Source of the DNA: Agaribacterium sp. ZY112
Lineage (GTDB): Bacteria > Pseudomonadota > Gammaproteobacteria > Pseudomonadales > Cellvibrionaceae
Reading direction: 5' to 3'
DNA length: 64,000 nucleotides
Assembly: GCF_041346925.1 (NCBI RefSeq)
Contig: NZ_CP166840.1
Coordinates: forward strand, 124,001 to 188,000
The notes under the pieces are model-generated. The model was not told the DNA's origin. It made no database searches and was given only the letters and a program-made list of their open reading frames with translations. Both the position numbers and the translations under genes were made by a program. Shown piece by piece: positions 25,711 through 34,866 of the stretch (position 1 is the stretch's first letter; every line of letters begins with the position of its first letter).

Positions 25711-26902
25711 GCCCAAACTCCTTCACATAAGACGCTTGGACTTCAGAGCGCCCCTCTACAATGGCAGCAACAAGAGCATCAATATGCTGCAAGCTGTGCG
25801 CGGCACTCAAGGTAATGCGTAAACGTGCGGTGCCCTCAGGAACGGTTGGCGGACGTATAGCGCCCACTAGAAAACCTCGCTTCTCTATCTGCGCAGCCAG
25901 AGCCATTAACTGTTTATCTTCGCCAATGAGCAGGGGTTGAATCGCCGTATCGGAAGGCATTAAAACCAAACCAGCAACAGCGCTTTGCTGCTTAAAATAA
26001 GCAATGTTGTTATTCAGTTTTTCACGTCGCCAGCCCTGCTCTTTCACTAAGCGCAAAGCCACACGGTTAGCAGCCGCAAGCGCTGGAGGTAAGGCGGTGG
26101 TATAAATATAGGGGCGAGCGAATTGGCACAGATAATCTATCAGCGCCTCAGATCCGGCAACAAAAGCACCAAAACCACCTAGGGCTTTGCCTAAGGTCGC
26201 CATGTAAATAGGAACTTGCTGAGTATCTAATTTGAAGTGTTCTGTACAGCCCTGACCTTGCTGACCAAGAACAGCAAAGCCGTGAGCATCGTCGACCATG
26301 AGCCAAGCATCGTGTTCTTTGGCACAGCGGCTGAGCAAGTTAAGCTCGGCTATATCGCCATCCATGCTAAACACAGAGTCAGTAAGTACCAACTTTCTTT
26401 TCGCTTCTGACTTGCTAAGACGATGATTGAGCTGTTCGTAATTTAAATGCGCATAGCGCTGACGCTTAGCCCGGCTCAATAAGGCGCCATCAAGCAAAGA
26501 GGCGTGATTGAGCTTGTCTTCAAATACAGCGTCATCGCGGCCCACTAAGGCCTGCACACAGCCCATGTTGGCCATATAACCTGTGGAAAATAGCAGAGCT
26601 TTTTCTCGCCCGACAAAATCAGCAAGTTCTTGCTCCAATAAGTGGTGCTCTTGGCTGTGTCCACAAACAAGGTGGGAGGCACCAGAGCCCAAACCCCAGC
26701 GCCCCGCAGCTTCCGCAAGAGCTAGGCGCAACTCTTCATTCTCGGCCAAACCCAAATAATCATTACTGCTGAAGTTAATCAGTGGCTGCCCGTTTACCTG
26801 CAGCTCAACCGCCTGCTCTGACTCTACATTGCGGCGACGGCGCAAGCGCCCCTGCTCCTGCCGCTGCATCAGTGCTGAGGCGAGCACCTCGTCCATAGGC
26901 AT
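25703..26902 (-). CDS. bioF: 8-amino-7-oxononanoate synthase BioF
   Basis: PLP enzyme condensing pimeloyl-ACP (or CoA) with L-alanine. 399 residues. Seen are 'FSSNDYLGLA', 'GSGASHLVCGHSQEHHLLE', 'DDAHGFAVLG' and the PLP-lysine motif 'ATLGKALGGFGAFV'. It starts three bases after the bioB stop and its stop overlaps the start of the bioH-bioC fusion, so the operon order is bioB-bioF-bioHC-bioD. Confidence 0.96.
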   Translation of the reverse strand: MPMDEVLASALMQRQEQGRLRRRRNVESEQAVELQVNGQPLINFSSNDYLGLAENEELRLALAEAAGRWGLGSGASHLVCGHSQEHHLLEQELADFVGREKALLFSTGYMANMGCVQALVGRDDAVFEDKLNHASLLDGALLSRAKRQRYAHLNYEQLNHRLSKSEAKRKLVLTDSVFSMDGDIAELNLLSRCAKEHDAWLMVDDAHGFAVLGQQGQGCTEHFKLDTQQVPIYMATLGKALGGFGAFVAGSEALIDYLCQFARPYIYTTALPPALAAANRVALRLVKEQGWRREKLNNNIAYFKQQSAVAGLVLMPSDTAIQPLLIGEDKQLMALAAQIEKRGFLVGAIRPPTVPEGTARLRITLSAAHSLQHIDALVAAIVEGRSEVQASYVKEFGLG

Positions 26903-26905
26903 AGA

Positions 26906-27937
26906 TTAGTTGGCCGCTTCGTAAAACTGCTCATTAAGCTTAGGTACAGGCACAGCTTTTGGCTCTTCGCGCACACGGGATTTTTCAGGCTCAATGCCTA
27001 AACGCTTAAACAGGGCCATATCTTTATTCTCTTCTGGGTTCGTAGTTGTCAGTAACTTCTCACCATAAAAAATAGAGTTTGCCCCAGCCATAAAGGCCCA
27101 AGCTTGAGTTTGATCATTCATTTGTTCACGGCCCGCACTTAAACGCACATGGGATTTAGGCATCATCAAACGAGCCACCGCAATACAACGAATAAAATCA
27201 AATGGGTCTAATTCTTCTTGCTCCGCTAAGGGCGTGCCTTCAACACGAACAAGCTGATTGATCGGTACGCTTTCCGGTTGCTGCTCCATATTAGCCAGCT
27301 GCAGCATTAAACCAATGCGATCGCTTTCTTCTTCGCCCATACCAACAATGCCACCAGAACAGACATTCATACCGGCACTGCGTACATTTGCCAACGTATC
27401 GAGGCGGTCTTGATAAGTGCGAGTGGTGATAATGTCACAATAATATTCAGGTGATGTGTCCAAATTGTGGTTGTAATAATCCAAACCGGCATCAGCTAAG
27501 TTTTGAGCCTGACTTTCATCTAGCATGCCTAAGGTCATACAGGTTTCTAAGCCTAGCTCTTTTACCTCTTTAACCATCTCGGTGACAATTTCCATGTCGC
27601 GTGCTCGGGGGCTACGCCATGCAGCACCCATACAAAAACGAGTAGCACCTGCTGCTTTGGCTTCTTTCGCCTCTTCGATCACTTTCGCAACAGCCATCAG
27701 TTTTTCTTTCTCTAAGCCTGTGTTGTAGCGCGCACTTTGTGGGCAATAGGCGCAATCTTCTGGGCAAGCTCCGGTTTTAATCGAGCACAAGGTAGACACC
27801 TGGACCTCGTTAGCTTTGAAGTGTATGCGGTGCACTCGCTGGGCTTCAAAGACCAAATCGTTAAATGGCAGGGCAAATAAGGCTTCAACTTCCTTGCGGG
27901 TCCAGTCACTGCGTACGGTGCCAAGCTCAGCTTGCAT
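26906..27937 (-). CDS. bioB: biotin synthase BioB
   Basis: Radical-SAM sulfur insertion converting dethiobiotin to biotin. The 4Fe-4S motif is C-PEDC-AYC in '[18 protein letters not shown]'; later '[10 protein letters not shown]', '[10 protein letters not shown]' and the [2Fe-2S] region '[12 protein letters not shown]' are typical. The frame is open back to 28078, but the ATG at 27937 has GGAG seven bases upstream and gives the expected 343-residue protein; the longer reading would cross the operator. First gene of the bio operon, with a consensus-like promoter overlapped by a BirA site. Confidence 0.97.
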   Translation of the reverse strand: MQAELGTVRSDWTRKEVEALFALPFNDLVFEAQRVHRIHFKANEVQVSTLCSIKTGACPEDCAYCPQSARYNTGLEKEKLMAVAKVIEEAKEAKAAGATRFCMGAAWRSPRARDMEIVTEMVKEVKELGLETCMTLGMLDESQAQNLADAGLDYYNHNLDTSPEYYCDIITTRTYQDRLDTLANVRSAGMNVCSGGIVGMGEEESDRIGLMLQLANMEQQPESVPINQLVRVEGTPLAEQEELDPFDFIRCIAVARLMMPKSHVRLSAGREQMNDQTQAWAFMAGANSIFYGEKLLTTTNPEENKDMALFKRLGIEPEKSRVREEPKAVPVPKLNEQFYEAAN

Positions 27938-27977
27938 GATGTTCTCCAAGAATTTGGGGCTAGAATTAAAGCTGCGA

Positions 27978-28006
27978 ACATTAAGAGGGTGCTTGCGCCC
28001 TGTCAA
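27978..28006 (-). promoter_or_regulatory. bioB promoter (sigma-70 type)
   Basis: On the minus strand: perfect -35 TTGACA (28006-28001), exactly 17-bp spacer and -10 TAATGT (27983-27978), about 40 bases upstream of the bioB ATG. The -35 lies inside the left half of the BirA operator, so bound BirA would block polymerase. Confidence 0.8.
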
Positions 28007-28032
28007 CCCGAAATGGAGCTTCAGGTTTACAG
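28000..28032. promoter_or_regulatory. BirA (biotin repressor) operator between bioB and comF
   Basis: CTGTCAACC (28000-28008) and GGTTTACAG (28024-28032) form an inverted repeat with a 15-base spacer, matching the known BirA operator pattern of TTGTAAACC and GGTTTACAA half-sites. It covers the bioB -35 and ends one base before the likely comF ATG. Confidence 0.82.
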
Positions 28033-28033
28033 C

Positions 28034-28828
28034 ATGTCTAAAAATGAGAGTCAAAGCAGGGCTTCCAGCCTGCTGCACTACTTACAACATGAGCTACAGC
28101 ACTACCTGCTGCCCAACCACTGTCTGCTGTGTCATAGCCTTAGCCCCGAAGCGCTCTGCTTGAACTGCAGCCTTAAGCTTTCACGCCCGACAAAGGCCTG
28201 CCTAGGCTGTGATCTCCGTTTAAACTCAGAAGCCTCATTTTGCCCTGAGTGCCAGCAGGGCCAACACAACTTTGACCAAGCCTATTGTGCTTTTGACTAT
28301 GAAGCCGAGCTCAAGCAACTCATTCATCACTTTAAAGATAAAGGGCAGTTACGCCTTGGTTGCTGGCTAAGCCAAGAATTGGCACAACGACTAAAACAAG
28401 CGGCGCAACAAAAAGCTAAGCATCAACAAATCGACCTTATGTGTCCCACGCCCCAACACTGGCTAAAGCGTTTAAAACGCGGCTTTAATCAAGCCGCTTT
28501 TATAAGCAAGCAACTTAATCGACACCTAGAAATACCACTACAGATCTGTTGCCTGTTTGAACACAAATTAGACTTTAACGAACAGAAATTACTGAACCGA
28601 GAGCAACGGCAAATTCATGCGGCAGAGCCATTTACACTTAAAAAGCGCGACATTCGGGGGTTAAATGTTGCTATCGTCGATGACCTTATCACGACGGCGG
28701 CAACAGCCAATCAACTAAGCCGTCAGCTAAAACGAGCTGGCGCGGCTCGCGTAGAAATTTGGGCCTTGGCAAGAACACCAAAACCCAATCGCCAGCTTAA
28801 ACAGGCCCGAGATCAGCATCAAACATAA
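28034..28828 (+). CDS. ComF-family phosphoribosyltransferase-like protein
   Basis: ComF proteins are linked to DNA uptake in competent bacteria and have a PRTase fold. Seen are two CxxC zinc-finger-like pairs ('CLLC' and 'CLGC' with CPEC), the segment '[20 protein letters not shown]' and the PRPP-binding motif '[13 protein letters not shown]'. The frame is open from 27932, overlapping the bioB start; the ATG at 28034 is more likely because the region before it holds the BirA operator. About 265 residues. Divergence from bioB is also the arrangement in Pseudomonas. Competence role here is inferred only. Confidence 0.88.
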   Translation: MSKNESQSRASSLLHYLQHELQHYLLPNHCLLCHSLSPEALCLNCSLKLSRPTKACLGCDLRLNSEASFCPECQQGQHNFDQAYCAFDYEAELKQLIHHFKDKGQLRLGCWLSQELAQRLKQAAQQKAKHQQIDLMCPTPQHWLKRLKRGFNQAAFISKQLNRHLEIPLQICCLFEHKLDFNEQKLLNREQRQIHAAEPFTLKKRDIRGLNVAIVDDLITTAATANQLSRQLKRAGAARVEIWALARTPKPNRQLKQARDQHQT

Positions 28829-29204
28829 ACAAATATTTTTAAGAACAAAATAAGATTACTCAAAAAACACGCTCTACTTCAGCACTAAAACATTGAAGTA
28901 AGCCCATGCTTACTCGTCAACACTCATACTCTCGTTGATAAATACGAGCCGCATAAAAACCCTTAACTAAGCAAGAAAAAGCCTATACAAATTTGTACTT
29001 AAAAGACCCTAAGTTCCAATCTATTTATTCTGAATTTACGATGGAAAATACCTTCAAAATACTCTTGAATGTGAAGACAATCAGCAGCAATCAAACTGCT
29101 TGATTAAGCCTTTAACATATATACAGGCTATTGTTTTAACTGGATTTTTAACCAAAAAACCCACTCAAACCCAAACACTTACCCAGTGCTACCGGAGGGA
29201 AATC
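28829..29204. other. 376-bp AT-rich gap between comF and a small membrane protein gene
   Basis: I see no RNA gene or supported protein here. A frame open from 29100 joins the next small gene, but its first 35 residues lack an SD and are not needed. The region should hold the promoter of the 29205 gene. Confidence 0.4.
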
Positions 29205-29414
29205 ATGTACAAAATGCAAAGGATTCCAACCACAGTAATAATCACGCTTAGCCTTGCTTTAAGTAGCTTTAGCCACGCCTTAGCTGCACAACCTATTGAA
29301 GCGGAAATAGAACACAGCGCCGCTAGTGATCTAACTCATGGTTTAATGGTTCTAGCCATTGTCACAGGCCTTGTTGTATTTAGCCGACTTAAACGCAAGC
29401 ATAAATGGCATTAG
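29205..29414 (+). CDS. small exported protein with C-terminal membrane anchor, 69 aa
   Basis: The ATG at 29205 has a perfect GGAGG six bases upstream. The product has a signal-like N-terminus (RIPTTVIITLSLALSSFSHALA), a short acidic middle (EAEIEHSAASDL) and a second hydrophobic segment 'GLMVLAIVTGLVVFSRLKRK' with a basic tail. This architecture resembles sorting-tag proteins but lacks a clear PEP or GlyGly motif. No family recognised. A strong terminator follows directly, which supports a genuine single-gene transcript. Confidence 0.65.
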   Translation: MYKMQRIPTTVIITLSLALSSFSHALAAQPIEAEIEHSAASDLTHGLMVLAIVTGLVVFSRLKRKHKWH

Positions 29415-29446
29415 CACAAAATCGAGTCGAGCACTTCAATACTCGG

Positions 29447-29474
29447 AGCCCCTATCGGGGCTTTTGATTTTTTC
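29447..29474 (+). terminator. rho-independent terminator of the 69-aa protein gene
   Basis: AGCCCC pairs with GGGGCT around TATC, followed by TTTGATTTTTT. A textbook intrinsic terminator on the plus strand. Confidence 0.88.
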
Positions 29475-29530
29475 GCCTCATCTATTTAAAGGCTCAGAAT
29501 TAAAATACAGAGGCCGATTAACAGCTAATC

Positions 29531-29559
29531 AAAAGTAAAAAAGGCGAGCTAAACTCGCC
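29531..29559 (-). terminator. rho-independent terminator of htpX
   Basis: GGCGAG (29543-29548) pairs with CTCGCC (29554-29559). On the minus strand a T-run (TTTTTTACTTTT) follows the stem, just after the htpX stop. Confidence 0.88.
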
Positions 29560-29564
29560 TTATC

Positions 29565-30455
29565 TTAAGATGTTTGCAAAGCGGCTATACGCTGTTCTAG
29601 CGGCGGGTGAGTTGCAAAATACTTTGCAAAACCTTGCACAAAACCCGAACTAATACCAAAGGCACGCATGGTATCCGGCATTTGATTTGGCACATGAGCA
29701 TTACTCTCTTCTTGCAAACGACGTAATGCAGATATCATCGAAGCTCTATCGGCCAACGTTGCACCGGCAATATCAGCCTTAAACTCGCGTTTGCGAGAAA
29801 ACCACGCCACAATCATATTCGCCAAAAACGCCAAGACAATTTCAGATGCAATCGTTGCAACATAATAACCTATGCCGTGACCTCGCTCATTTTTTAGAAT
29901 CACTCGATCAACGGTATGGCCAATAATACGAGCAAAAAACATCACAAACGTATTAATGACTCCTTGAATAAGGGTCAGAGTAATCATATCGCCGTTAGCT
30001 ACATGACCAATCTCATGGCCGAGCACTGCGCGCACCTCACTTCTATCAAAGCGATGCATTAAACCTGCACTGACCGCTACCAAGGCATTATTGCGGCTAG
30101 CACCTGTTGCAAAGGCATTACTCTGTTGAGCAGGGAAAATACCCACCTCCGGCATACCAATACCCGCTTTCTGACTTAAATCACGTACGGTCTCAACGAG
30201 CCAACGCTCTTCAGGTGTTTTGGGCTCAGTAATAATCTGTACACCGGCGCTGCGCTTAGCAATCCACTTCGACATAAACAGTGAAACTAGGGCCCCACTA
30301 AAACCAAAGACCGCACAAAAAATCAACAGGGCTTGTAAATTCAAACCTGTACCACTTTCATCTAAGTACGAGCCAACACCCAATAAATTTAAGGTGATAC
30401 TCGCGACGATTAAAATGGCAAAGTTAGTCGCTAAAAATAATCCAATGCGTTTCAC
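29565..30455 (-). CDS. htpX: membrane zinc metalloprotease HtpX
   Basis: Inner-membrane heat-shock protease that degrades damaged membrane proteins. Two N-terminal helices (residues 5-25 and 38-60), catalytic motif 'LGHEIGHVANGD', two further helices, then 'FSRKREFKADIAGA' with the third zinc ligand Glu. 296 residues, normal. GTG start with GGAGG seven bases upstream. Own terminator follows. Confidence 0.95.
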   Translation of the reverse strand: MKRIGLFLATNFAILIVASITLNLLGVGSYLDESGTGLNLQALLIFCAVFGFSGALVSLFMSKWIAKRSAGVQIITEPKTPEERWLVETVRDLSQKAGIGMPEVGIFPAQQSNAFATGASRNNALVAVSAGLMHRFDRSEVRAVLGHEIGHVANGDMITLTLIQGVINTFVMFFARIIGHTVDRVILKNERGHGIGYYVATIASEIVLAFLANMIVAWFSRKREFKADIAGATLADRASMISALRRLQEESNAHVPNQMPDTMRAFGISSGFVQGFAKYFATHPPLEQRIAALQTS

Positions 30456-30575
30456 TATTTCCTCCAGAGTTTACGCTTAGCCTAGATATGATGGCGCTTA
30501 GTCTAATTTCAAGCCTTGGCACACTATAAGGCGTTCCCTAACGGACTGTAATTGCAGGCTCACAAGCCCTTACTT

Positions 30576-30971
30576 TCAACATCGTAGTAACTCGGGCCCG
30601 TATAAGCTCTGCAGTGCTTCACGCTCTTTTTTTGGCAGGCCCTTCGCAACCAAGGCAAAACTGTGGTCCAGCTGTCGTACAAACTCCGCCAAAGGTAAAG
30701 AGCCATCCAACCTTACTGTATTCCAATGTTTTTTATTCATGTGATAGCCCGCACTCACTGCCTCAAAGACATCTCTTAGTGCAGGAGCTTGTTCGGGGTC
30801 ACACTTTAAATTCACCGCAACACAGCCTTGGTAATCCTCCATCCATAGCGCAAACATCTTGCCTCGAATTTTAAAGACCTCGGCCTCAGGGCCAAAAGGA
30901 AAACTCGCTTTAGCTTCCTGTTTAGCGGCAACATAAGCCTTACATTGCTGCTGATAGTCTTCTACTGACAT
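30576..30971 (-). CDS. MmcQ/YjbR-family protein
   Basis: 131 residues with the YjbR fold signatures: 'SFPFGPEAEVFKIRGKMFAL' at the start, 'VAVNLKCDPEQAPALR' in the middle, 'SAGYHMNKKHWNTVRLDGSL' near the end. The family has a CyaY-like, possibly DNA-binding fold; cellular role unclear. It stands alone, divergent from cysE. Confidence 0.88.
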   Translation of the reverse strand: MSVEDYQQQCKAYVAAKQEAKASFPFGPEAEVFKIRGKMFALWMEDYQGCVAVNLKCDPEQAPALRDVFEAVSAGYHMNKKHWNTVRLDGSLPLAEFVRQLDHSFALVAKGLPKKEREALQSLYGPELLRC

Positions 30972-31044
30972 AACTTAGCCTCCTGCGCCTTTAAAAATCT
31001 CAATTTACCCCCAATAATACCCTCTGCCCTAAAGAGAGAAAGCC

Positions 31045-31860
31045 ATGTCGGTACAAACAACAACCACCAAAAAACATAAAGACCCTGTTTGGCAGCGAAT
31101 TCGTGACGAAACCCATGAACAAGCCGAACAAGAACCCGCCTTGGCTAGCTTTCTCCACGCAACCATTTTGAATCACGACACCCTAGAATCGGCGCTTAGC
31201 TATCACTTAGCAAATAAGCTGGCTAATCCTGCCATTAGCGCCTTACAAATTCGTGAAATTATCGAAGATGCTATGAAGCGAGACTGCGGTATCAGTGACG
31301 CGGTAAGGGCGGACATAAAAGCCATTCACGATAGAGACTCCGCATGTGAAAGCTTTAGCATTCCCTTTTTATACTTTAAAGGCTTCCATGCCTTGCAAGC
31401 TTACCGCGTAGCTCACTGCTTGTGGTTAGGTGGCCGTACCTCTCTGGCTCATTTTTTACAAAGCCATATAAGCATGGTCTTTTCTGTTGATATCCACCCT
31501 GCCGCACAAATTGGCAAAGGCATTATGCTTGACCATGCAACAGGAATTGTTATTGGCGAAACCTGTGTGGTTGATGATGATGTATCTATTATGCAGAACG
31601 TGACACTTGGCGGAACCGGTAAAACCGGAGGTGATAGGCATCCTAAAATTCGCCGAGGGGTACTAGTTAGCGCCGGAGTTAAAATTCTCGGCAATATTGA
31701 GATTGGGGAAGGCGCTAAGATTGGAGCAGGCTCTGTTGTACTAGACCCTGTTGAAGCGCATACCACTGTTGTTGGTGTACCCGCAAAAGCAGTAGGAGTA
31801 CCACGCAGTAATGCCCCCGCCCTGTATATGAATCACGATATTAATTGCGACTGCGATTAA
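31045..31860 (+). CDS. cysE: serine O-acetyltransferase CysE
   Basis: First step of cysteine synthesis: acetyl-CoA plus L-serine to O-acetylserine. An N-terminal helical domain (residues 10-140, 'DPVWQRIRDETHEQAEQEP') precedes a left-handed beta-helix with hexapeptide repeats ('VDIHPAAQIGKGIMLDHATG', 'GETCVVDDDVSIMQNVTLGG'). The active-site 'DHATG' His and 'GGDRHPKI' are present. 271 residues fits the enzyme. The C-terminus does not end in Ile (the tail reads NHDINCDCD), so the classic CysK-binding end is missing. Confidence 0.95.
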   Translation: MSVQTTTTKKHKDPVWQRIRDETHEQAEQEPALASFLHATILNHDTLESALSYHLANKLANPAISALQIREIIEDAMKRDCGISDAVRADIKAIHDRDSACESFSIPFLYFKGFHALQAYRVAHCLWLGGRTSLAHFLQSHISMVFSVDIHPAAQIGKGIMLDHATGIVIGETCVVDDDVSIMQNVTLGGTGKTGGDRHPKIRRGVLVSAGVKILGNIEIGEGAKIGAGSVVLDPVEAHTTVVGVPAKAVGVPRSNAPALYMNHDINCDCD

Positions 31861-31892
31861 GCTGTTATCAAGTAAACGCCTATACATGAGCG

Positions 31893-32825
31893 CTAAAAAG
31901 TGCGCTGCTCAGCAATAGAATCTAATTCAAGCAGCGCCATCACTAAACGGTCGATCCCTAAAGCAACCCCAGCACAATCGGGTAAACCATGATCTAAAGC
32001 CGCCAACAAATAAGGATCCGCTTCCTGCTGAGGCTTAGCTAGAGAGTGACGCTTAAGATTATCCTGCTCAAAACGGCGACGCTGCTCCTTCACATCACTT
32101 AACTCCCAATAGCCATTAGCAAGCTCCACCCCATTAATAAAACATTCAAAACGGCGTGCTACCGTTTGCCCTTTACTGTTTACGGCCGTTCGCGCAAGTG
32201 CAGCCTGGCACTCAGGGTAATCGTAAACAACATGAAGCCCCTTAAGTAAGCGAGGCTCAACCAAGTGACTAAAAATCAAGTCTAACCAACCGCTCTTATC
32301 ATCCTGCCAATCGATGTCTAAATGCGACTTTGCTAATAACTCAAGCTCTTCAGCTGTCGCACTGTGCACATCAATTTGAAACAGCGACTGAAACAAATCG
32401 GCATAGCTGCTTTTTTGAAACTCTAAGTCAGGAGCCAAAATGTTAATTAAGCGAATAAGTTCATCAATAAGCTGTCTATCATCCAAACCGCATCGATACC
32501 ACTCTAACATGGTAAATTCCGGCTCATGTAAACGCCCTTTTTCATCGGCTCGAAAGGCTTTTGCGAGCGAATAAATGCAACCTGAACCTGCCGCCAACAA
32601 GCGCTTCATATAATATTCTGGCGATGTCTGCAGCCACAAAGTCTGCTCACCGCACTCAACAGAAAGTGCATCCAACCAAGGGTCACTAACGCTGTGTTCA
32701 GCCCATACAGGAACATCGACCTCCAACACATCGAGATCTTGAAAAAAACACCGGATTGTCTGTATGATCCGAGCACGTTTTTTAAGCACACTCAAGCTTG
32801 CCCGTGGCTGCCATAATATGGACAT
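31893..32825 (-). CDS. epmA: elongation factor P--(R)-beta-lysine ligase EpmA
   Basis: A truncated class II lysyl-tRNA-synthetase-like enzyme that attaches beta-lysine to EF-P. It lacks the N-terminal anticodon-binding domain, starting directly with the catalytic core: 'RARIIQTIRCFFQDLDVLEV', 'LQTSPEYYMKRLLAAG', 'RADEKGRLHEPEFTMLEWYR' and 'NGVELANGYWELSD', ending with 'GVALGIDRLVMALL'. 310 residues is slightly shorter than E. coli EpmA. efp and epmB lie further on in this window, so the modification set is complete. Confidence 0.94.
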   Translation of the reverse strand: MSILWQPRASLSVLKKRARIIQTIRCFFQDLDVLEVDVPVWAEHSVSDPWLDALSVECGEQTLWLQTSPEYYMKRLLAAGSGCIYSLAKAFRADEKGRLHEPEFTMLEWYRCGLDDRQLIDELIRLINILAPDLEFQKSSYADLFQSLFQIDVHSATAEELELLAKSHLDIDWQDDKSGWLDLIFSHLVEPRLLKGLHVVYDYPECQAALARTAVNSKGQTVARRFECFINGVELANGYWELSDVKEQRRRFEQDNLKRHSLAKPQQEADPYLLAALDHGLPDCAGVALGIDRLVMALLELDSIAEQRTF

Positions 32826-32917
32826 AGTTCACCTCTTTAAGTTGCCGCCATGCTAAACCGAAACGCCATAAAAATCAGCTAAGCAAGCACATTTAAGCCA
32901 ACTTAAGTAGAGCACTT

Positions 32918-33304
32918 ATGATTCTTATATATGGAATTAAAGAACAGTTAAACCCGATAAAAACCAAGTTATCGGACACCATTCAACAATGCATGACTCA
33001 AGTGCTGGGATTGCCCGAAGATAAGCGCGCCCATCGTTTTATTCCAATGTCAAAAGAAGATTTTTATTATCCAGGTGGCCGCAGTGACGCCTACACGGTG
33101 ATAGAAATTAACATGATGGCTGGGAGAAAAATTGAAACACAAAAGCAACTTATCAAAACCCTGTTTAGCAAAATTGAACAAGAGCTACACATTAGCCCGA
33201 TCGATATAGAAATAACAATTAAAGAGCAAGAAGCTTACCAGTGGGGTTTTAGAGGCATGTGCGGAGATGAAGTAAAAGATTTAAAGTACAAAGTTAAGGT
33301 CTAA
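32918..33304 (+). CDS. tautomerase-superfamily protein lacking Pro1
   Basis: 128 residues with the fold signatures of the Tautomerase_2 group: 'LSDTIQQCMTQVLGLPEDKR', then AHRFIPMSKEDFYYP, 'DAYTVIEINMMAGR' and 'ISPIDIEITIKEQEAYQWGF' with RGMCGDE. Enzymes of this superfamily use the N-terminal Pro exposed after Met removal. Here residue 2 is Ile (MILIYGIK), and no upstream start would give Pro. It may therefore be an inactive or differently acting member. Stands alone between epmA and the HD-GYP gene. Confidence 0.8.
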   Translation: MILIYGIKEQLNPIKTKLSDTIQQCMTQVLGLPEDKRAHRFIPMSKEDFYYPGGRSDAYTVIEINMMAGRKIETQKQLIKTLFSKIEQELHISPIDIEITIKEQEAYQWGFRGMCGDEVKDLKYKVKV

Positions 33305-33330
33305 CCAAAATAGCAAGTGCAAACCAACAC

Positions 33331-34866
33331 CTAAGTATCGGCTTGCACAAAGTCATCCATTTGAATAGTAATTAGCTCATCTTTTATAGATAGAGCCACA
33401 TCGACAATCTCTGGGTCGAATTTAGTTCCTTTATTTTCCAGTAGAAAATCAAACACATCTTCGTAAGCCCAGTCATCTTTATAACAGCGTTTATTAACAA
33501 GTGCGTCCCACACATCAGCAACAGCCGCAATACGCCCTACAAGAGGAATCGCTTTACCCTTGATGCCTTGAGGATAACCAGAACCATCCCAATTTTCATG
33601 GTGATTTAAAGCAATGCTGGCCGCCAAGCGAAATAGCTCCGAGTTAGAAGAAGCAAAAATTTCTGCCCCCCAAGTTGTGTGCTGCTTTACCAAGGCCCAC
33701 TCATCATCTAGCAAAGGCCCATCTCTGTTTAATATTTCAACCGGAATACCGACTTTACCCACATCATGTAAGGCAGAGGCTTTATAGAGTAGTTCAAGAT
33801 TCGCTGCGTCAAAACCCATTGCTTCTCCAATGGCTCGACACGACAGTGCCATCCTTCGTACATGACTACCCGTATCTTTAGAGCAAGAATCGATAACATC
33901 ACCAAGCCGAAAAAGCATTTCGACTTGAGAGCGGTTAACCTCATCTCGGTAAGCAATATTCTCAAAAGCCATACTCACATGAGAACCATATATATCAATA
34001 AGTGCAATATTAACAGGGTTTAACTTATGCTCTTTTGGCGTATTTATCACCATTAAACTTCTATGTCCTCCCGGGGTTATATAACCTCCTAAAAACACAT
34101 TATCTCTAACACTCTTTAACCCCTGTTTTAAAACCGAATCCAATACATCCTTCGGGGTTGATAACGCATCATATAAGGAAGAAAAGGGCTGATCTTGTAG
34201 GTTTTTATAATCTCCAGTGCTAGCAACAACATAACCATCTAATTCAGAATAATCTGCCCTTCGAACAATAGCTTCACTGTAAAAAAGACATGACTCTGTA
34301 TGTAATAATGCAGCGAGTTGTTCAAGTACCCCATGAGACAAATGCTTAAGCGAGCGATAACTCATATCTTCACTTAAAGACGATACAATTTCTTTTAAAC
34401 CTTTGCGTCCAGAGTTAATAAACTCTAAATCACAATAAGTTTTAAGGGACGAGTGTATAAGCGTGTGCAAGCCTTTATTAGTCAAGCTGCTTTTTTCTCT
34501 ATAATCGTTGATATCAAACTCTTCGACAATAGAGAGTTGATCATATTCGCCCGGCTGGCCTGTACGTAAAACAATACGCATCTGCTCTTCGCCAAGCTCG
34601 TCTCTTATCCACTCGACTAATTCAAGTCCCGCTGTTTTAGTTTCCATCTGTACATCAACAAGCGCTACAGCAAAATCATGCCGCTTAGAGAGAAGCTCTT
34701 TAGCTTCAGCACATGAATAGCTTGAAACGAATTCAAGAGCACCGCCCTCATAATGAAAAGCTCTAAGAGAAAAGCGCGTAGAGGCATGAACCTGCTCATC
34801 GTCATCAACAATTAATATAGGCCATGCTGGGTGGTCGTCGGCCCTTAAGGCTTGAATAACAGTCAC
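33331..34866 (-). CDS. REC-DUF3369-HD-GYP c-di-GMP phosphodiesterase
   Basis: Response regulator output enzyme. Residues 15-140: receiver domain with phospho-acceptor D71 ('VALVDVQME') and acidic pocket DDDE. Residues about 150-310: DUF3369-like sensor/linker. Residues about 315-505: HD-GYP with 'ALHDVGKVGIP' (H367-D368), 'NHHENWDGSGYP' (422-432) all intact, so c-di-GMP hydrolysis is expected. GTG start at 34866 with AAGGA upstream; a second identical SD and an out-of-frame ATG lie just before it. Last gene of a three-gene minus-strand group; no partner histidine kinase is in the window. Confidence 0.92.
   Translation of the reverse strand: MTVIQALRADDHPAWPILIVDDDEQVHASTRFSLRAFHYEGGALEFVSSYSCAEAKELLSKRHDFAVALVDVQMETKTAGLELVEWIRDELGEEQMRIVLRTGQPGEYDQLSIVEEFDINDYREKSSLTNKGLHTLIHSSLKTYCDLEFINSGRKGLKEIVSSLSEDMSYRSLKHLSHGVLEQLAALLHTESCLFYSEAIVRRADYSELDGYVVASTGDYKNLQDQPFSSLYDALSTPKDVLDSVLKQGLKSVRDNVFLGGYITPGGHRSLMVINTPKEHKLNPVNIALIDIYGSHVSMAFENIAYRDEVNRSQVEMLFRLGDVIDSCSKDTGSHVRRMALSCRAIGEAMGFDAANLELLYKASALHDVGKVGIPVEILNRDGPLLDDEWALVKQHTTWGAEIFASSNSELFRLAASIALNHHENWDGSGYPQGIKGKAIPLVGRIAAVADVWDALVNKRCYKDDWAYEDVFDFLLENKGTKFDPEIVDVALSIKDELITIQMDDFVQADT

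Noticed and set aside
27932..28033. comF start at 27932
   Set aside because: This would overlap the bioB start and operator; the added residues have no family likeness.
27938..28078. N-terminal extension of bioB to 28078
   Set aside because: It would cross the bioB promoter and the BirA operator. The ATG at 27937 has a proper SD and gives the normal protein length.
29100..29204. Longer version of the 69-aa protein
   Set aside because: The upstream ATG lacks an SD, and the GGAGG before 29205 sets the start; the longer form would bury the signal peptide.
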